Source: SURF-13 sp041695325
GTDB taxonomy: Bacteria > Pseudomonadota > Gammaproteobacteria > SURF-13
Assembly: GCA_041695325.1 (NCBI GenBank)
Contig: JBGFRC010000029.1
Span: forward strand, 5,790 to 69,789
Direction: 5' to 3'
Length of the DNA stretch: 64,000 nt
In this document: piece by piece, positions 43,009 through 51,448 of the stretch
Numbering within the stretch: position 1 is the stretch's first letter
Layout of the letters: every line of letters starts with the position of its first letter
Position numbers and translations under genes: made by a program
The notes under the pieces: model-generated
The model's input: the letters and a program-made list of their open reading frames with translations, nothing else
Database searches by the model: none
Told to the model about the DNA's origin: nothing

Positions 43009-43934
43009 GGTTTCCTCCGATTTCGGTATTGTCCACCTTAGGGAGGTGTCCACGAAATCGGGGGAGGTTCACTCAGCTACTTTGACAACCTCAAGAACGA
43101 ACAAGAAATCCTAGAGTCCCTTTATCGGTCGCTGGGACACGCCTTGGGGGCTGGATCAAAAGAAGAGCAGAGGTTGGAGTTCTACATAAAATGGCGCGCA
43201 GACATTGACGGGTGGGCAAATGCTGGCGAGGCGTTGTTGGATAAAAGAAAGCAGGGACCATATCGTGCATTCGGAGAGCTTGCCAGCAAAGCTAGGGAAT
43301 TCCTAGAAGGACCTTGGATAAATGGCGACAAAGAGGGCATTCGTAAGAGTCTGGAGGAAATGCGCGCAACGTATGACCACGTAGACGGTGAATACAGCCT
43401 TCAGTCCCAACTATTGAGTAGCGTTACAAGAGCCAAATTCGATGACTGGCTCTTTAGTACGGAGCACATATCACTCAGTTATGGAATTCGATATGACGGC
43501 GTCGAACTTGAAAATCTCTCGCCAGGCACGAAAGGTATTGTGTTGCTGATCCTGTATCTGGAGATGGATAAGAACGACCGCAGGCCATTGCTTATCGACC
43601 AACCAGAAGAGAATCTGGATAACGAATCGGTCTACAAGGTGCTTACTGGATACTTCCGGAAGGCGAAGCAGAGAAGACAGATCATTTTGATAACGCATAA
43701 TCCGAATCTGGTCGTCAATACCGATTCTGAGCAGGTTATCGTGGCATCGTATCTCAAGTCACCACCGCTGGGTGACGTGAGAATCAAATATTCTCTGGGT
43801 TCGCTAGAAGACACCAGACTTGATCCGACAGGGCTGGATGTTGGAACACGAGAAAAGGTTTGCGAAATACTAGAAGGCGGAGAACGCGCATTTCATATGC
43901 GCGAGAAGAAGTACGCCTTTGATAGAAGATAGAA

Positions 43935-45425
43935 ATGAATACTTCGACAATCGTCCAAAAACTCTGGAACTACTGCAACGTCCTGCGCGACGATGGCATG
44001 TCGTACGGCGACTACGTCGAACAGCTTACCTACTTGCTGTTCCTCAAGATGGCCGACGAGCGCACCAAGGCGCCATACAGCCAGAAGAGCCCGGTGCCAG
44101 AGAAGTACAGTTGGCCGAGCCTCATCAAGAAAGACGGCGACGAGCTGTTCGATCACTACCGCCACACCCTGGAGGCGCTGGGCAACCAGAAGGGCCTGCT
44201 CGGGCTGATCTTCAACAAGTCGCAGAACAAGTTTCAGGACCCGGCCAAGCTGCGGCGGCTGGTGGTTGACCTCATCGACAAGGAGGAATGGGTGTCGATG
44301 AGCGCCGACGTGAAGGGCGATGCCTACGAAGGTCTGCTGGAGAAGAACGCCCAGGACACCAAGTCCGGCGCCGGCCAGTATTTCACCCCGCGCCCGCTGA
44401 TCCAGGCGATTGTGGATGTCATGGCCCCGAAGCCCGGCGAGACCGTGAGCGACCCGGCCTGCGGCACCGGCGGTTTTCTGCTCGCGGCGCACGACTACGT
44501 GGTGAAGCACAATCCAAACCTGACCAAGCCGCAAAAGACCAAACTCAAGGAGGAAACCTTCAAGGGCTGGGAGCTGGTGCAGGCCACGGCGCGGCTGTGC
44601 GCCATGAACATGCTGCTGCACGGCATCGGCAGCCAGGACTTCGAGCCCATCGTGGTGGCCGACTCGCTGGCCGCCGATCCCGGCGACCGCTTTGACCTGG
44701 TGCTTACCAATCCGCCCTTCGGCAAGAAGAGCAGCACAACGATTGTTGGTGAAGAAGGGAAGGTGAGCAAAGAGCGCGACATCGTCGAGCGCGGCGACTT
44801 CTGGACCACCACCTCGAACAAACAGCTCAACTTCGTCCAGCACGTCAAAACCCTGCTCAGGCAAAACGGCCGCGCCGCCGTGGTCGTGCCCGACAACGTG
44901 CTGTTCGAAGGCGGCGCCGGCGAAACCATCCGGCGCAAGCTGCTGCACGAGTGCGACGTCCACACCCTGCTGCGCCTGCCCACCGGCCTGTTCTATGCCC
45001 AGGGCGTGAAGGCGAACGTGCTGTTCTTCGACAAGAAACCCGCCAGCGAAACCCCGTGGACCAGGAAGCTCTGGATCTATGACCTGCGCACCAACATGCA
45101 CTTCACGCTCAAGACCGACCCCTTGAAGCGCGAAGACCTGGATGAATTCGTGAAGTGCTACAACCCCGAGAACCGCCATCTGCGCAAGGCCACCTGGTCC
45201 GAGAAGAAGCCCGAAGGCCGCTGGCGTGCCTACAGCTACGACGAACTCATCAACCGCGACAAGGCCAGTCTCGACATCTTCTGGCTCAAGGATGAATCGC
45301 TATCCGAGTCCGAAAACCTCCCGGCCCCGGACGTGCTGGCGCAGGAGATCGTTGACGACCTGGAGGCGGCGTTGAACCAATTCCGGGAGATTGTTACAGA
45401 TCTGACTGAAGGTGGCGCAAGGTAA
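43935..45425 (+). CDS. hsdM: Type I restriction-modification methyltransferase subunit
   Basis: N6-adenine methyltransferase of the HsdMS complex, 496 residues. An N-terminal helical domain (WNYCNVLRDDGMSYGDYVEQLTYLLFLKMADE) precedes the catalytic fold. AdoMet motif I is VSDPACGTGGFLLAAHDYV near residue 175, and the catalytic motif IV is LTNPPFGKKSS near 255. It starts 3 bases after the interrupted PHP-ATPase gene, so it depends on that transcription unit or on a promoter within it. The IS could therefore affect expression of the methylase. It is the last gene of the hsd locus. Confidence 0.96.
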   Translation: MNTSTIVQKLWNYCNVLRDDGMSYGDYVEQLTYLLFLKMADERTKAPYSQKSPVPEKYSWPSLIKKDGDELFDHYRHTLEALGNQKGLLGLIFNKSQNKFQDPAKLRRLVVDLIDKEEWVSMSADVKGDAYEGLLEKNAQDTKSGAGQYFTPRPLIQAIVDVMAPKPGETVSDPACGTGGFLLAAHDYVVKHNPNLTKPQKTKLKEETFKGWELVQATARLCAMNMLLHGIGSQDFEPIVVADSLAADPGDRFDLVLTNPPFGKKSSTTIVGEEGKVSKERDIVERGDFWTTTSNKQLNFVQHVKTLLRQNGRAAVVVPDNVLFEGGAGETIRRKLLHECDVHTLLRLPTGLFYAQGVKANVLFFDKKPASETPWTRKLWIYDLRTNMHFTLKTDPLKREDLDEFVKCYNPENRHLRKATWSEKKPEGRWRAYSYDELINRDKASLDIFWLKDESLSESENLPAPDVLAQEIVDDLEAALNQFREIVTDLTEGGAR

Positions 45426-45487
45426 TCAGGTTCTTGCGGCTGGGCTGAGAGGTGAGAGCAGTTCAGTATTTGTCTGCCGGTGGAAAG

Positions 45488-45510
45488 AAAAAGGCCGAAG
45501 ATTTTCGGCC
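45488..45510 (-). terminator. Terminator of ssrA
   Basis: On the minus strand a GGCCGAA / TTCGGCC stem (45493-45510) is followed by TTTTT. It lies immediately after the tmRNA 3' end. The same hairpin also separates hsdM from ssrA. Confidence 0.85.
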
Positions 45511-45518
45511 AGGTTAAA

Positions 45519-45889
45519 TGGTGGAGGCGGTGGGAATCGAACCCACGTCCGCAAGTCCGCCGCCCTTGGTTCTACATGCGTAGCCTCATCTTTGGATTTA
45601 ACCGGCCGTTACCCGACAGGCAGGGAACACAGCAGGCGAGCCCGGCAGGGTTTTAGCGCGTTGACCCCGGGCGGGGGCCGCGGCGCGATCTTGTGAGCGT
45701 CGTCCCCTGAACGTCCTTACGGACCTGAACGCACAAGCACGGCTTCAGTCAGAGGTTAGCGGGGATTAGGCCGCTAAGGCGTAGTTGTCGTCGTTGGCAA
45801 CTATTGGTTTGCAGTTTGATTAACGAGGTGAACTGCACCTCGGCATGCCCCTCAGGTTTTGTGACCCACGTCGAAACCGGGTCGCCCCC
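45519..45889 (-). ncRNA. ssrA: tmRNA (transfer-messenger RNA)
   Basis: The gene runs on the minus strand from about 45889 to the CCA end at 45519, about 371 bases. The 5' end GGGGGCGACCCGGTTTCGAC and the 3' end GGTTCGATTCCCACCGCCTC with CACCA form the tRNA-like acceptor and T-arm. The internal tag reading frame, near 45764-45800, encodes ANDDNYALAA followed by a stop, a typical proteolysis tag. tmRNA rescues stalled ribosomes together with SmpB, whose gene lies just upstream. A TATACT at 45914-45909 may be the -10 of its promoter. Confidence 0.97.
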
Positions 45890-45939
45890 AAAGAGTTACT
45901 GGTAGGACAGTATAACCTCTAAATCAGTTCCACACCACG

Positions 45940-46407
45940 TCAGCGTGACTTGAGCAGGCGCTGTTTCTCACGCTGCCAGTCGCGTTCACGCTCGGTTTCG
46001 CGCTTGTCGTGGGCCTGTTTGCCCTTGGCGAGGGAGATTTCCAGCTTGGCGCGGCCGTTTTTCCAGTAGATCGAAAGCGGCACCAAGGTGTAGCCCTTGC
46101 GCTCCACCGCGCCGATGAGCTTGTTCAGCTCCTCCCGGTGCAGCAGCAGTTTGCGCGTGCGCAGGGGGTCGGGGTGGACGTGGGTGGAGGCGGCGGGCAG
46201 AGGGGAGATATGGGCGCCGAACAGCCAGGCCTCGCCGTTTTTCAGCAGCACGTAGCCTTCCTTGAGCTGCACGCGCCCGGCGCGCAGGCTTTTGACTTCC
46301 CATCCTTCGAGGGCGAGGCCCGCCTCGACGCGGTCTTCCAGAAAGTAGTCATGGCGCGCCTTCTTGTTGACGGCGATGGTGCGCGGCGCGGGTTTCTCTT
46401 TGCTCAT
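45940..46407 (-). CDS. smpB: SsrA-binding protein
   Basis: It delivers tmRNA to stalled ribosomes. Motifs are IAVNKKARHDYFLEDRVEAGLAL, GWEVKSLRAGRVQLKEGYV, LHREELNKLIGAVERKGYTLVPL and the basic tail DKRETERERDWQREKQRLLK. I chose ATG at 46407 (MSKEKPAPRTIAV, 155 residues). An upstream ATG at 46443 adds residues unlike the family. It precedes ssrA on the same strand. Confidence 0.96.
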   Translation of the reverse strand: MSKEKPAPRTIAVNKKARHDYFLEDRVEAGLALEGWEVKSLRAGRVQLKEGYVLLKNGEAWLFGAHISPLPAASTHVHPDPLRTRKLLLHREELNKLIGAVERKGYTLVPLSIYWKNGRAKLEISLAKGKQAHDKRETERERDWQREKQRLLKSR

Positions 46408-46493
46408 GGAGACATTATATAGCGCCGGCACGCCGGGAATCACGGAGATTCAGCCTCGTTGAGTGCGCCGCGCAAGTGGGCGATAATAGCGCC

Positions 46494-46925
46494 ATGATCA
46501 GCAAAAGCGCGCTGGTGCCCTACGCGGCGGGCGACATGTACGCCCTGGTGGATGACATCGGTTCCTATCACAAGTTCCTGCCCTGGTGCCGCTCCTCGCG
46601 CGAGATCTCCCGCAACGAGGACGAGGTGCACGGTGAGCTGGAAATCGCCTACGGCGGGATGCACAAGTCCTTCACCACCTGCAACCGGCTGCAGAAAAAC
46701 AAGATGATCGAGATGCGCCTGGTGCAGGGGCCGCTCCGTCATCTGGAGGGTTTCTGGCGCTTCGACACGCTGGGCGAGGAGGCGTGCAAGGTGAGTCTTG
46801 ATCTCGATTTCGAGTTTCACAACAAATTGGTCGGGTTGGCGTTCGGCCCGGTGTTCAACCAGATCAGCAACAGCCTGGTGGACGCCTTTTGCGCGCGCGC
46901 GCGGCAGGTGTATGGCAAACGCTGA
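46494..46925 (+). CDS. ratA: RatA / COQ10-type START-domain protein
   Basis: The 143-residue coenzyme Q-binding-like protein shows VPYAAGDMYALVDDIGSYHKFLPWC and SLDLDFEFHNKLVGLAFGPVFNQISNSLVDAF. Named RatA for a reported effect on ribosome association in E. coli, it may instead bind ubiquinone. I chose ATG at 46494 because MISKSALVPYAA fits the family. It is transcribed away from smpB and overlaps ratB by 14 bases, as in other gammaproteobacteria. Confidence 0.92.
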   Translation: MISKSALVPYAAGDMYALVDDIGSYHKFLPWCRSSREISRNEDEVHGELEIAYGGMHKSFTTCNRLQKNKMIEMRLVQGPLRHLEGFWRFDTLGEEACKVSLDLDFEFHNKLVGLAFGPVFNQISNSLVDAFCARARQVYGKR

Positions 46926-47244
46926 TCCGCCCGCCGCGGCACAGGCTGGGGCGCGCACGATTAACGTGGAGGTCGCCTATGCGCGGCCGGACGTGCAGGT
47001 AATTTTGCCGCTGGAATTGCCCGCGGGCAGCACGCTGGAGCAGGCAATCCACGCCTCCGGCATTCTGGAGCGTTTCCCGGAGATTGATCTCAAGGTGAAC
47101 AAGGTGAGCGTGTACGGCAAGCTTGCCAGGCTCAATCAGCCCCTGCGCGCGCGCGACCGGGTGGAGATCAACCGGCCGCTCATCGCCGACCCCAAGCAGG
47201 TGCGTAAGCAGCGCGCCGCGCAGCAGGAGAAGGCCGGGGGCTAG
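46912..47244 (+). CDS. ratB: RnfH-family ubiquitin-like protein
   Basis: A 110-residue beta-grasp protein of the RnfH/RatB family, with INVEVAYARPDVQVILPLELPAGSTLEQAI and VNKVSVYGKLARLNQPLRARDRVEINRPLIADPKQVRKQRA. The start lies within the end of ratA. Function in the pair is not established. The C-terminus is rich in Lys, Arg and Gln. Confidence 0.9.
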   Translation: MANADPPAAAQAGARTINVEVAYARPDVQVILPLELPAGSTLEQAIHASGILERFPEIDLKVNKVSVYGKLARLNQPLRARDRVEINRPLIADPKQVRKQRAAQQEKAGG

Positions 47245-47256
47245 TCTTGCGTCGGC

Positions 47257-47637
47257 TTAAGGCTCTCGCGCCTCCGCCGGGCCGTCCGGTGGGCTTGAAG
47301 GCGCCGCCGCGGGCTTGACGTCGCCTTCGATGCGGGTGAGCTTGTCGTCGTCGAAAAACAGCGTGAGCCGCTGCTGCTGGCGCTCGCCGCCGCCCGGTTG
47401 TAGGCTGTAGACATAGTCCCAGCGGTTCTGGTGGAAGGCATCGGCGATGGCCGGCGTGCCGAGCACGAATTTGACCTGGTTTTTGGTCATGCCCGGCTTG
47501 AGCTTGTCCACCATCTCTTGGGTGATGACATTGCCCTGCTGGATGTCTATCTTATGGACGCCGGGGATGGGCATGGAGGGGCAGCCCCCGATCGCCAGAC
47601 TTGCGCTCAGGAGCAAAACAATGCGAAGCTTAGACAT
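47257..47637 (-). CDS. bamE: Outer membrane assembly lipoprotein BamE
   Basis: A lipoprotein of the BAM complex. The signal peptide ends in the lipobox LAIGGC with the acylated Cys near residue 19. The SmpA/OmlA domain shows GNVITQEMVDKLKPGMTKNQVKFVLGTPAIADAFHQNRWDYVY. The 126-residue length is normal apart from a Pro/Ala-rich tail. It is divergent from fur, the usual arrangement. Confidence 0.94.
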   Translation of the reverse strand: MSKLRIVLLLSASLAIGGCPSMPIPGVHKIDIQQGNVITQEMVDKLKPGMTKNQVKFVLGTPAIADAFHQNRWDYVYSLQPGGGERQQQRLTLFFDDDKLTRIEGDVKPAAAPSSPPDGPAEAREP

Positions 47638-47698
47638 GAGTGGAACTGGACGGCTGGTGTTTAGTGAATGTTGTATGATAGCGTAAGGGTGCCTTTAA

Positions 47699-48151
47699 AT
47701 GAAGCGCAGCGCTGAAACGGGAACGCAGGCCGAAAGCCGCGATTTAAAAAACGCCGGGCTCAAGGCCACCTTGCCGCGCATCAAGATTCTGCAGATGCTG
47801 GAGAGCAGTCCGGAGCGCCACCTGAGCGCCGAGGATATCTACAAGAGCCTGCTCGAAGGCGGCGAGGACGTGGGTCTGGCCACTGTGTACCGCGTGCTGA
47901 CCCAGTTTGAATCCGCCGGACTGGTGTCGCGCCATCACTTTGAAGGCGGGCACTCGGTGTTCGAACTCAACGTGGGCAAACATCACGATCATATTCTGTG
48001 CGTGAAGTGCGGCAAGGTGGAAGAGTTCGTGGACGAAATGATCGAACAGCGTCAGCGCGCCATCGCTAAAAAGGCCGGTTTTTCCATGACTGATCATTCG
48101 CTCTACATTTACGGCATCTGCGCCGCCTGCCAGCACCTTAAGGGAGCATAA
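47699..48151 (+). CDS. fur: Ferric uptake regulator
   Basis: An iron-sensing repressor of 150 residues. The winged helix (LKATLPRIKILQMLESSPERHLSAEDIYKSLL and VGLATVYRVLTQFESAGLV) precedes the metal sites HHDHILCVKCGKVEEF and the C-terminal CAAC. It faces away from bamE across a 61-base gap. A TATGAT at 47674-47679 may be its -10, which would overlap any bamE promoter elements. Confidence 0.97.
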   Translation: MKRSAETGTQAESRDLKNAGLKATLPRIKILQMLESSPERHLSAEDIYKSLLEGGEDVGLATVYRVLTQFESAGLVSRHHFEGGHSVFELNVGKHHDHILCVKCGKVEEFVDEMIEQRQRAIAKKAGFSMTDHSLYIYGICAACQHLKGA

Positions 48152-48196
48152 TTGCCGGATCTGAATTAAGCCTGGCCGGAGCAGGTTTAAAAAATA

Positions 48197-49087
48197 ATGA
48201 AAAGCGGGCTGCTCTCCTGTCTGCTGATTGCATTCAGCGCGGTTGCCGCCGCCAATGACGCGCCGCGCCTGCCCGACACCCTCACCGGCGGCGAGTTTGT
48301 CTATACGGTGCAGGCGGGCGATTCGCTCGGCGGGATCAGCTCGCGTTTCGGCATGGACGCGGCGCTGCTCGCGCGCCTCAATGCCCTGGAACGCAACGCG
48401 CGTCTCCAGCCCGGTCAGGAGCTGCGGATCGAGAACCGGCATATCGTGCCGGAGCGCCTGGACGCGGGTATCCTGATCAATCTGCCGCAGCGCATGCTGT
48501 TCTTCTTCAAGGAAGGAGAAGAGCTTTACGCCTCCTATCCGGTCGGTCTGGGGCGCCCCGACTGGCCTACGTCCACGGGCAAGTTCAAGGTGCTCACCCT
48601 GGAAGAGAACCCTACCTGGGACGTGCCGCTCTCCATTCAGGAAGAAATGCGCCGGGAAGGGAAGAAGGTGCTCACCCGCGTTCCGCCCGGCCCCGATAAC
48701 CCGCTGGGGAAATACTGGCTGGGACTGAGTCTGCCTAGTATCGGCATACACGGCACCATCGCGCCCACCAGCGTATACCGGTTCCGAAGTCACGGCTGCA
48801 TCCGCCTGCATCCTGACGACATCTTCGAGCTTTTCGCCAATATCTACGTTAATTTTGCAGGTAAAATCATATATCAGCGGGCTTTGTTAGCGCAGCTCCC
48901 CGACGGGCGAATCTTTCTTGAGGTACATCCAGATGTTTACAAACGTGGGGGTAATCCGTTAAAAAGGGTGCAAAAACTGGCCGCCGAGGCCGAAATAACG
49001 GATTTAGTAGACTGGGAAAAGGTGGAACGAGTCATCAAGCAGAGGGAAGGCCTGGCGCGCGAAGTCGGCGTGCAGGCTGGGGAATAA
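48197..49087 (+). CDS. L,D-transpeptidase with LysM domain
   Basis: A periplasmic 296-residue protein with a Sec signal peptide (MKSGLLSCLLIAFSAVAAA). A LysM domain follows (about residues 36-80, YTVQAGDSLGGISSRFGMDAALLARLN), then a YkuD catalytic domain with IHGT and the active-site SHGCIRLHPDD near residue 203. It should make or edit L,D peptidoglycan crosslinks or attach lipoprotein, as ErfK/YbiS-type enzymes do. It is followed after 22 bases by a DUF882 peptidase-like gene. Confidence 0.93.
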   Translation: MKSGLLSCLLIAFSAVAAANDAPRLPDTLTGGEFVYTVQAGDSLGGISSRFGMDAALLARLNALERNARLQPGQELRIENRHIVPERLDAGILINLPQRMLFFFKEGEELYASYPVGLGRPDWPTSTGKFKVLTLEENPTWDVPLSIQEEMRREGKKVLTRVPPGPDNPLGKYWLGLSLPSIGIHGTIAPTSVYRFRSHGCIRLHPDDIFELFANIYVNFAGKIIYQRALLAQLPDGRIFLEVHPDVYKRGGNPLKRVQKLAAEAEITDLVDWEKVERVIKQREGLAREVGVQAGE

Positions 49088-49109
49088 AGCGAATCGGCCG
49101 GAGGGAAGC

Positions 49110-49703
49110 ATGAAAAATGACGTGATCAGTGACCAGGGGAGTGGCCCCGGTGTGCAGCAAACTGTCAACCGGCGCCGCTTTTTGAAGCTTGGCGTGGCGG
49201 CGGGAGTGGCGGGGCTGTTGCCCGCGACGGCCTGGGGCGGGCTTGCTCGCAGCGCAGAACCCGCGCGCGAACTCGCCTTTTACAACACGCACACCGGCGA
49301 AAAACTTCGGGTGGCATACAGCGCAGAGGGGACGTATATCCCCGAAGCGCTGGGCGAGATCAATCACGTGCTGCGCGATCATTACAGTGGCGCCGTGGGG
49401 GAAATAGACGCGCGCGTGCTCGATCTGTTGTATGAATTAAAGCTGAAACTGGACACGCGCGAGCCGTTCCACATCATTTCGGCCTATCGCTCTCCGGAAA
49501 CCAACGCCCGGCTGGCGGAGCGCAGCGGCGGCGTGGCTAAACGCAGCCTGCACGTGCACGGCATGGCGATAGACATCCGTGTGCCAGGGCGCGATCTCGC
49601 GCAGGTGCGCAAGGCGGCGGTGGCCTTGCAAGGCGGCGGTGTGGGCTATTATCGCGGCCCCAATTTCGTACACCTGGATACCGGCCGCGTGCGTTACTGG
49701 TAG
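49110..49703 (+). CDS. DUF882 / YcbK-type peptidase M15-like protein
   Basis: The N-terminus has a twin-arginine type signal (NRRRFLKLGVAAGVAGLLPATAWG), indicating Tat export. The domain shows FHIISAYRSPETNARLAERSGGVAKRSLHVHGMAIDIRVPG and FVHLDTGRVRYW, giving the His/Asp/His zinc site of M15 D,D- or L,D-carboxypeptidases. In E. coli the relative MepK (YcbK) cleaves crosslinks made by L,D-transpeptidases. The neighbouring L,D-transpeptidase supports that reading. It converges on recN, with 8 bases between stops. Confidence 0.9.
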   Translation: MKNDVISDQGSGPGVQQTVNRRRFLKLGVAAGVAGLLPATAWGGLARSAEPARELAFYNTHTGEKLRVAYSAEGTYIPEALGEINHVLRDHYSGAVGEIDARVLDLLYELKLKLDTREPFHIISAYRSPETNARLAERSGGVAKRSLHVHGMAIDIRVPGRDLAQVRKAAVALQGGGVGYYRGPNFVHLDTGRVRYW

Positions 49704-49711
49704 GCGGCGAA

Positions 49712-51415
49712 TCAGCTCCCGGCTCGTCTGACTTTTGTTTCCTTGAGCTGAGCGTTGCTCAGCATCTCGCCGGCGTGCGCCAGCGTCTGTCCGGTGATTT
49801 TCACGCCCCCCAGCATGCGCGCGATTTCATCGCGCCGTTCCTCGGCGCCAAGCGCCCGCAATGCGATTTTCGTGGCCTCCTTTTTGGCTTCCTTGACCAC
49901 TTGAATGTGGTACCGCCCCTGCGCCGCCACCTGCGGCAGATGCGTCACGCACAATACCTGACGCTGCTCGCCCAGCGCGCGTAACTGCTGCCCCACGATC
50001 TCCGCCACGCCACCGCCCACGCCGACGTCCACCTCATCAAAGATCAGAGTCGGGATGCGACCGCTCTGCGCGCTGATGACCTGGAGCGCAAGGCTGATGC
50101 GCGACAGCTCGCCGCCGGAGGCGACCTTGTTCAGGGGCTTGAGCGGCTGGCCGGGATTCGCGCTCACCAGAAACTCCACACGCTCCAAACCATGCGCCGC
50201 ATATTGCTCTTCCGGTACGCGCTCAAGCTGGATCTCAAATCGCCCGCCCGGCATGCCGAGTTGCTGCATGCGCGCCGTCACCTGTTGTTGCAGCTCCCCG
50301 GCCTGTTTGGCGCGCGCGGCGCTCAATTTTTCCGTCAGCGCTAGATAGGCCGCGCGCGCCGCCGCCGCGTCCTTTTGCAGCTGTTCCAGGCGCGCATCCG
50401 CCCCTTCGATATTGGCCAGCTCCGCGGCCAGGCGCTGGTGCAACTCTGGTAATTCATCCGGGGCTACGCGATGCTTGCGCGCCAGGTCGTGGATGTCGGC
50501 CAGGCGCTGCTCCACCTTGTGCAAGCGCTCAGGATCGCCTTCCAGGTGATCGAGATAGTGGCGCAGCTCATTCACCGCTTCTTGCAGCTGAACGGCGGCG
50601 CCGTCGAGCAGCGCGCTTAAGCCTGACAGCCGGGGGTCGTATTCATGCAGCTTGTGCAGCTCGCCGGCAGCACGCGTGAGCAGCTCCAGGGCCGAGCCTT
50701 GCTCGTTTTCATACAATGAGGACAGCGCGCCCTGCCCGGCTTCCAGCAGGCGGTTCACGTTGGCAAGCCGCGCGTGTTCGGCGTTGAGCGCCGGCCACTC
50801 GTCCGGCGTGAGTTTCAGCGCCTCCAGTTCCTGCACCTGGTAGCGCAGCAGGGTGAGACGGGTTTCCCGCTCGGCTTGCGCCCGCAGCGACGCCTCCAGC
50901 TCGCGCGCGCCGTTAGTCCAGCGTTTGTGCAGCGACGCCAGCTCGGCCAGCATCGGCGTGTGGCCGGCGTAGTCGTCCAGGTATTCGCGCTGCGCGTTGC
51001 GCTGCAGCAGCGACTGGTGTTCGTGCTGACCGTGTATGTCCACCAGCAGATCGCCCAGCTCCTGCAACAGTTGCAAAGGCACGGCGGAACCGTTGATGTA
51101 GGCCTTGGAACGGCCCTCCTGCGTGACAATGCGGCGCAGCATGCAGTCCGGTGCGTCGTCCAGGTCATGCTCGTGCAGCCACTCGCGCGCGCGCGGGATT
51201 TCGCCGAGATCAAAGCTGGCGCTGATCTCGGCGCGCGTTGCGCCGTGGCGGATCATGCCGGTCTCGGCGCGCCCGCCCAAGGCGAGCAGCAGCGCGTCCA
51301 CGATGATGGACTTGCCCGCGCCGGTCTCGCCGGTGAGCACGGTCATGCCCGCGCCGAGATCAAGCTCCAGGCTGTCAATGATGGCGAAATCGCGGATGCC
51401 AAGATGCGTCAGCAT
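49712..51415 (-). CDS. recN: DNA repair protein RecN
   Basis: SMC-like ATPase of recombinational repair, 567 residues. Walker A is GETGAGKSIIVDALLLALGG near residue 30, then a long coiled coil, and the C-terminal ATPase half has SGGELSRISLALQVI and Walker B PTLIFDEVDVGVGGGVAEIVG. It follows nadK on the same strand after a short REP-like palindrome, a usual gammaproteobacterial order. Confidence 0.96.
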   Translation of the reverse strand: MLTHLGIRDFAIIDSLELDLGAGMTVLTGETGAGKSIIVDALLLALGGRAETGMIRHGATRAEISASFDLGEIPRAREWLHEHDLDDAPDCMLRRIVTQEGRSKAYINGSAVPLQLLQELGDLLVDIHGQHEHQSLLQRNAQREYLDDYAGHTPMLAELASLHKRWTNGARELEASLRAQAERETRLTLLRYQVQELEALKLTPDEWPALNAEHARLANVNRLLEAGQGALSSLYENEQGSALELLTRAAGELHKLHEYDPRLSGLSALLDGAAVQLQEAVNELRHYLDHLEGDPERLHKVEQRLADIHDLARKHRVAPDELPELHQRLAAELANIEGADARLEQLQKDAAAARAAYLALTEKLSAARAKQAGELQQQVTARMQQLGMPGGRFEIQLERVPEEQYAAHGLERVEFLVSANPGQPLKPLNKVASGGELSRISLALQVISAQSGRIPTLIFDEVDVGVGGGVAEIVGQQLRALGEQRQVLCVTHLPQVAAQGRYHIQVVKEAKKEATKIALRALGAEERRDEIARMLGGVKITGQTLAHAGEMLSNAQLKETKVRRAGS

Positions 51416-51425
51416 GATACTTGCC

Positions 51426-51447
51426 GGCCGGACAAATCCGGCCCTAC
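51426..51447. repeat. Short REP-like palindrome between nadK and recN
   Basis: GGCCGGA CAAA TCCGGCC (51426-51443) is a perfect 7-bp stem followed by CTAC. The GGCCCTAC edge is shared with the repeat at the end of cmk, suggesting one family. Confidence 0.55.
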
Positions 51448-51448
51448 T

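Larger units (their letters stand above)
41822..43071 (-). mobile_element. IS3-family insertion sequence, 1250 bp
   Basis: Imperfect terminal inverted repeats begin TGGACTTCCCCCGAATTCAT at 41822 and, on the other strand, TGAACCTCCCCCGATTTCGT from 43071. The 3-bp target CTC is duplicated at 41819-41821 and 43072-43074. It encodes the two overlapping transposase frames usual for IS3. Exact TSDs, intact transposase genes and exact frame restoration on excision imply a recent insertion. Confidence 0.93.
39746..43932 (+). pseudogene. PHP-domain SMC-like ATPase gene, split by an IS3-family element
   Basis: The first part (39746-41821) encodes a PHP phosphoesterase domain (DLHIHTP near residue 15, GITDYASLDG, VHGSDAHKE), a P-loop (IIGSKGSGKTALVDLVAY near residue 335) and a long coiled coil (about residues 465-600). 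The second part (from 43075) has the ABC signature LSPGTKGIVLL, Walker B RPLLIDQPEENLDN and the H-loop LITHNPNLV. Removing the IS and one CTC restores a single 977-codon frame (tac ctc agc tac). The protein resembles TrlF-type PHP/AAA ATPases. It sits between hsdS and hsdM, the kind of site where PrrC-like accessory defence genes occur. Base composition is lower in GC than the flanks, suggesting transfer. In its present form it is disrupted. Confidence 0.85.

Noticed and set aside
41909..43114. 401-codon plus-strand frame across the IS
   Set aside because: Antisense to the transposase genes and crossing the IS end. The minus-strand frames encode an intact IS3 transposase.
45412..45696. Plus-strand frame overlapping the tmRNA gene
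   Set aside because: It lies over ssrA and its terminator on the opposite strand. The RNA gene accounts for the sequence.
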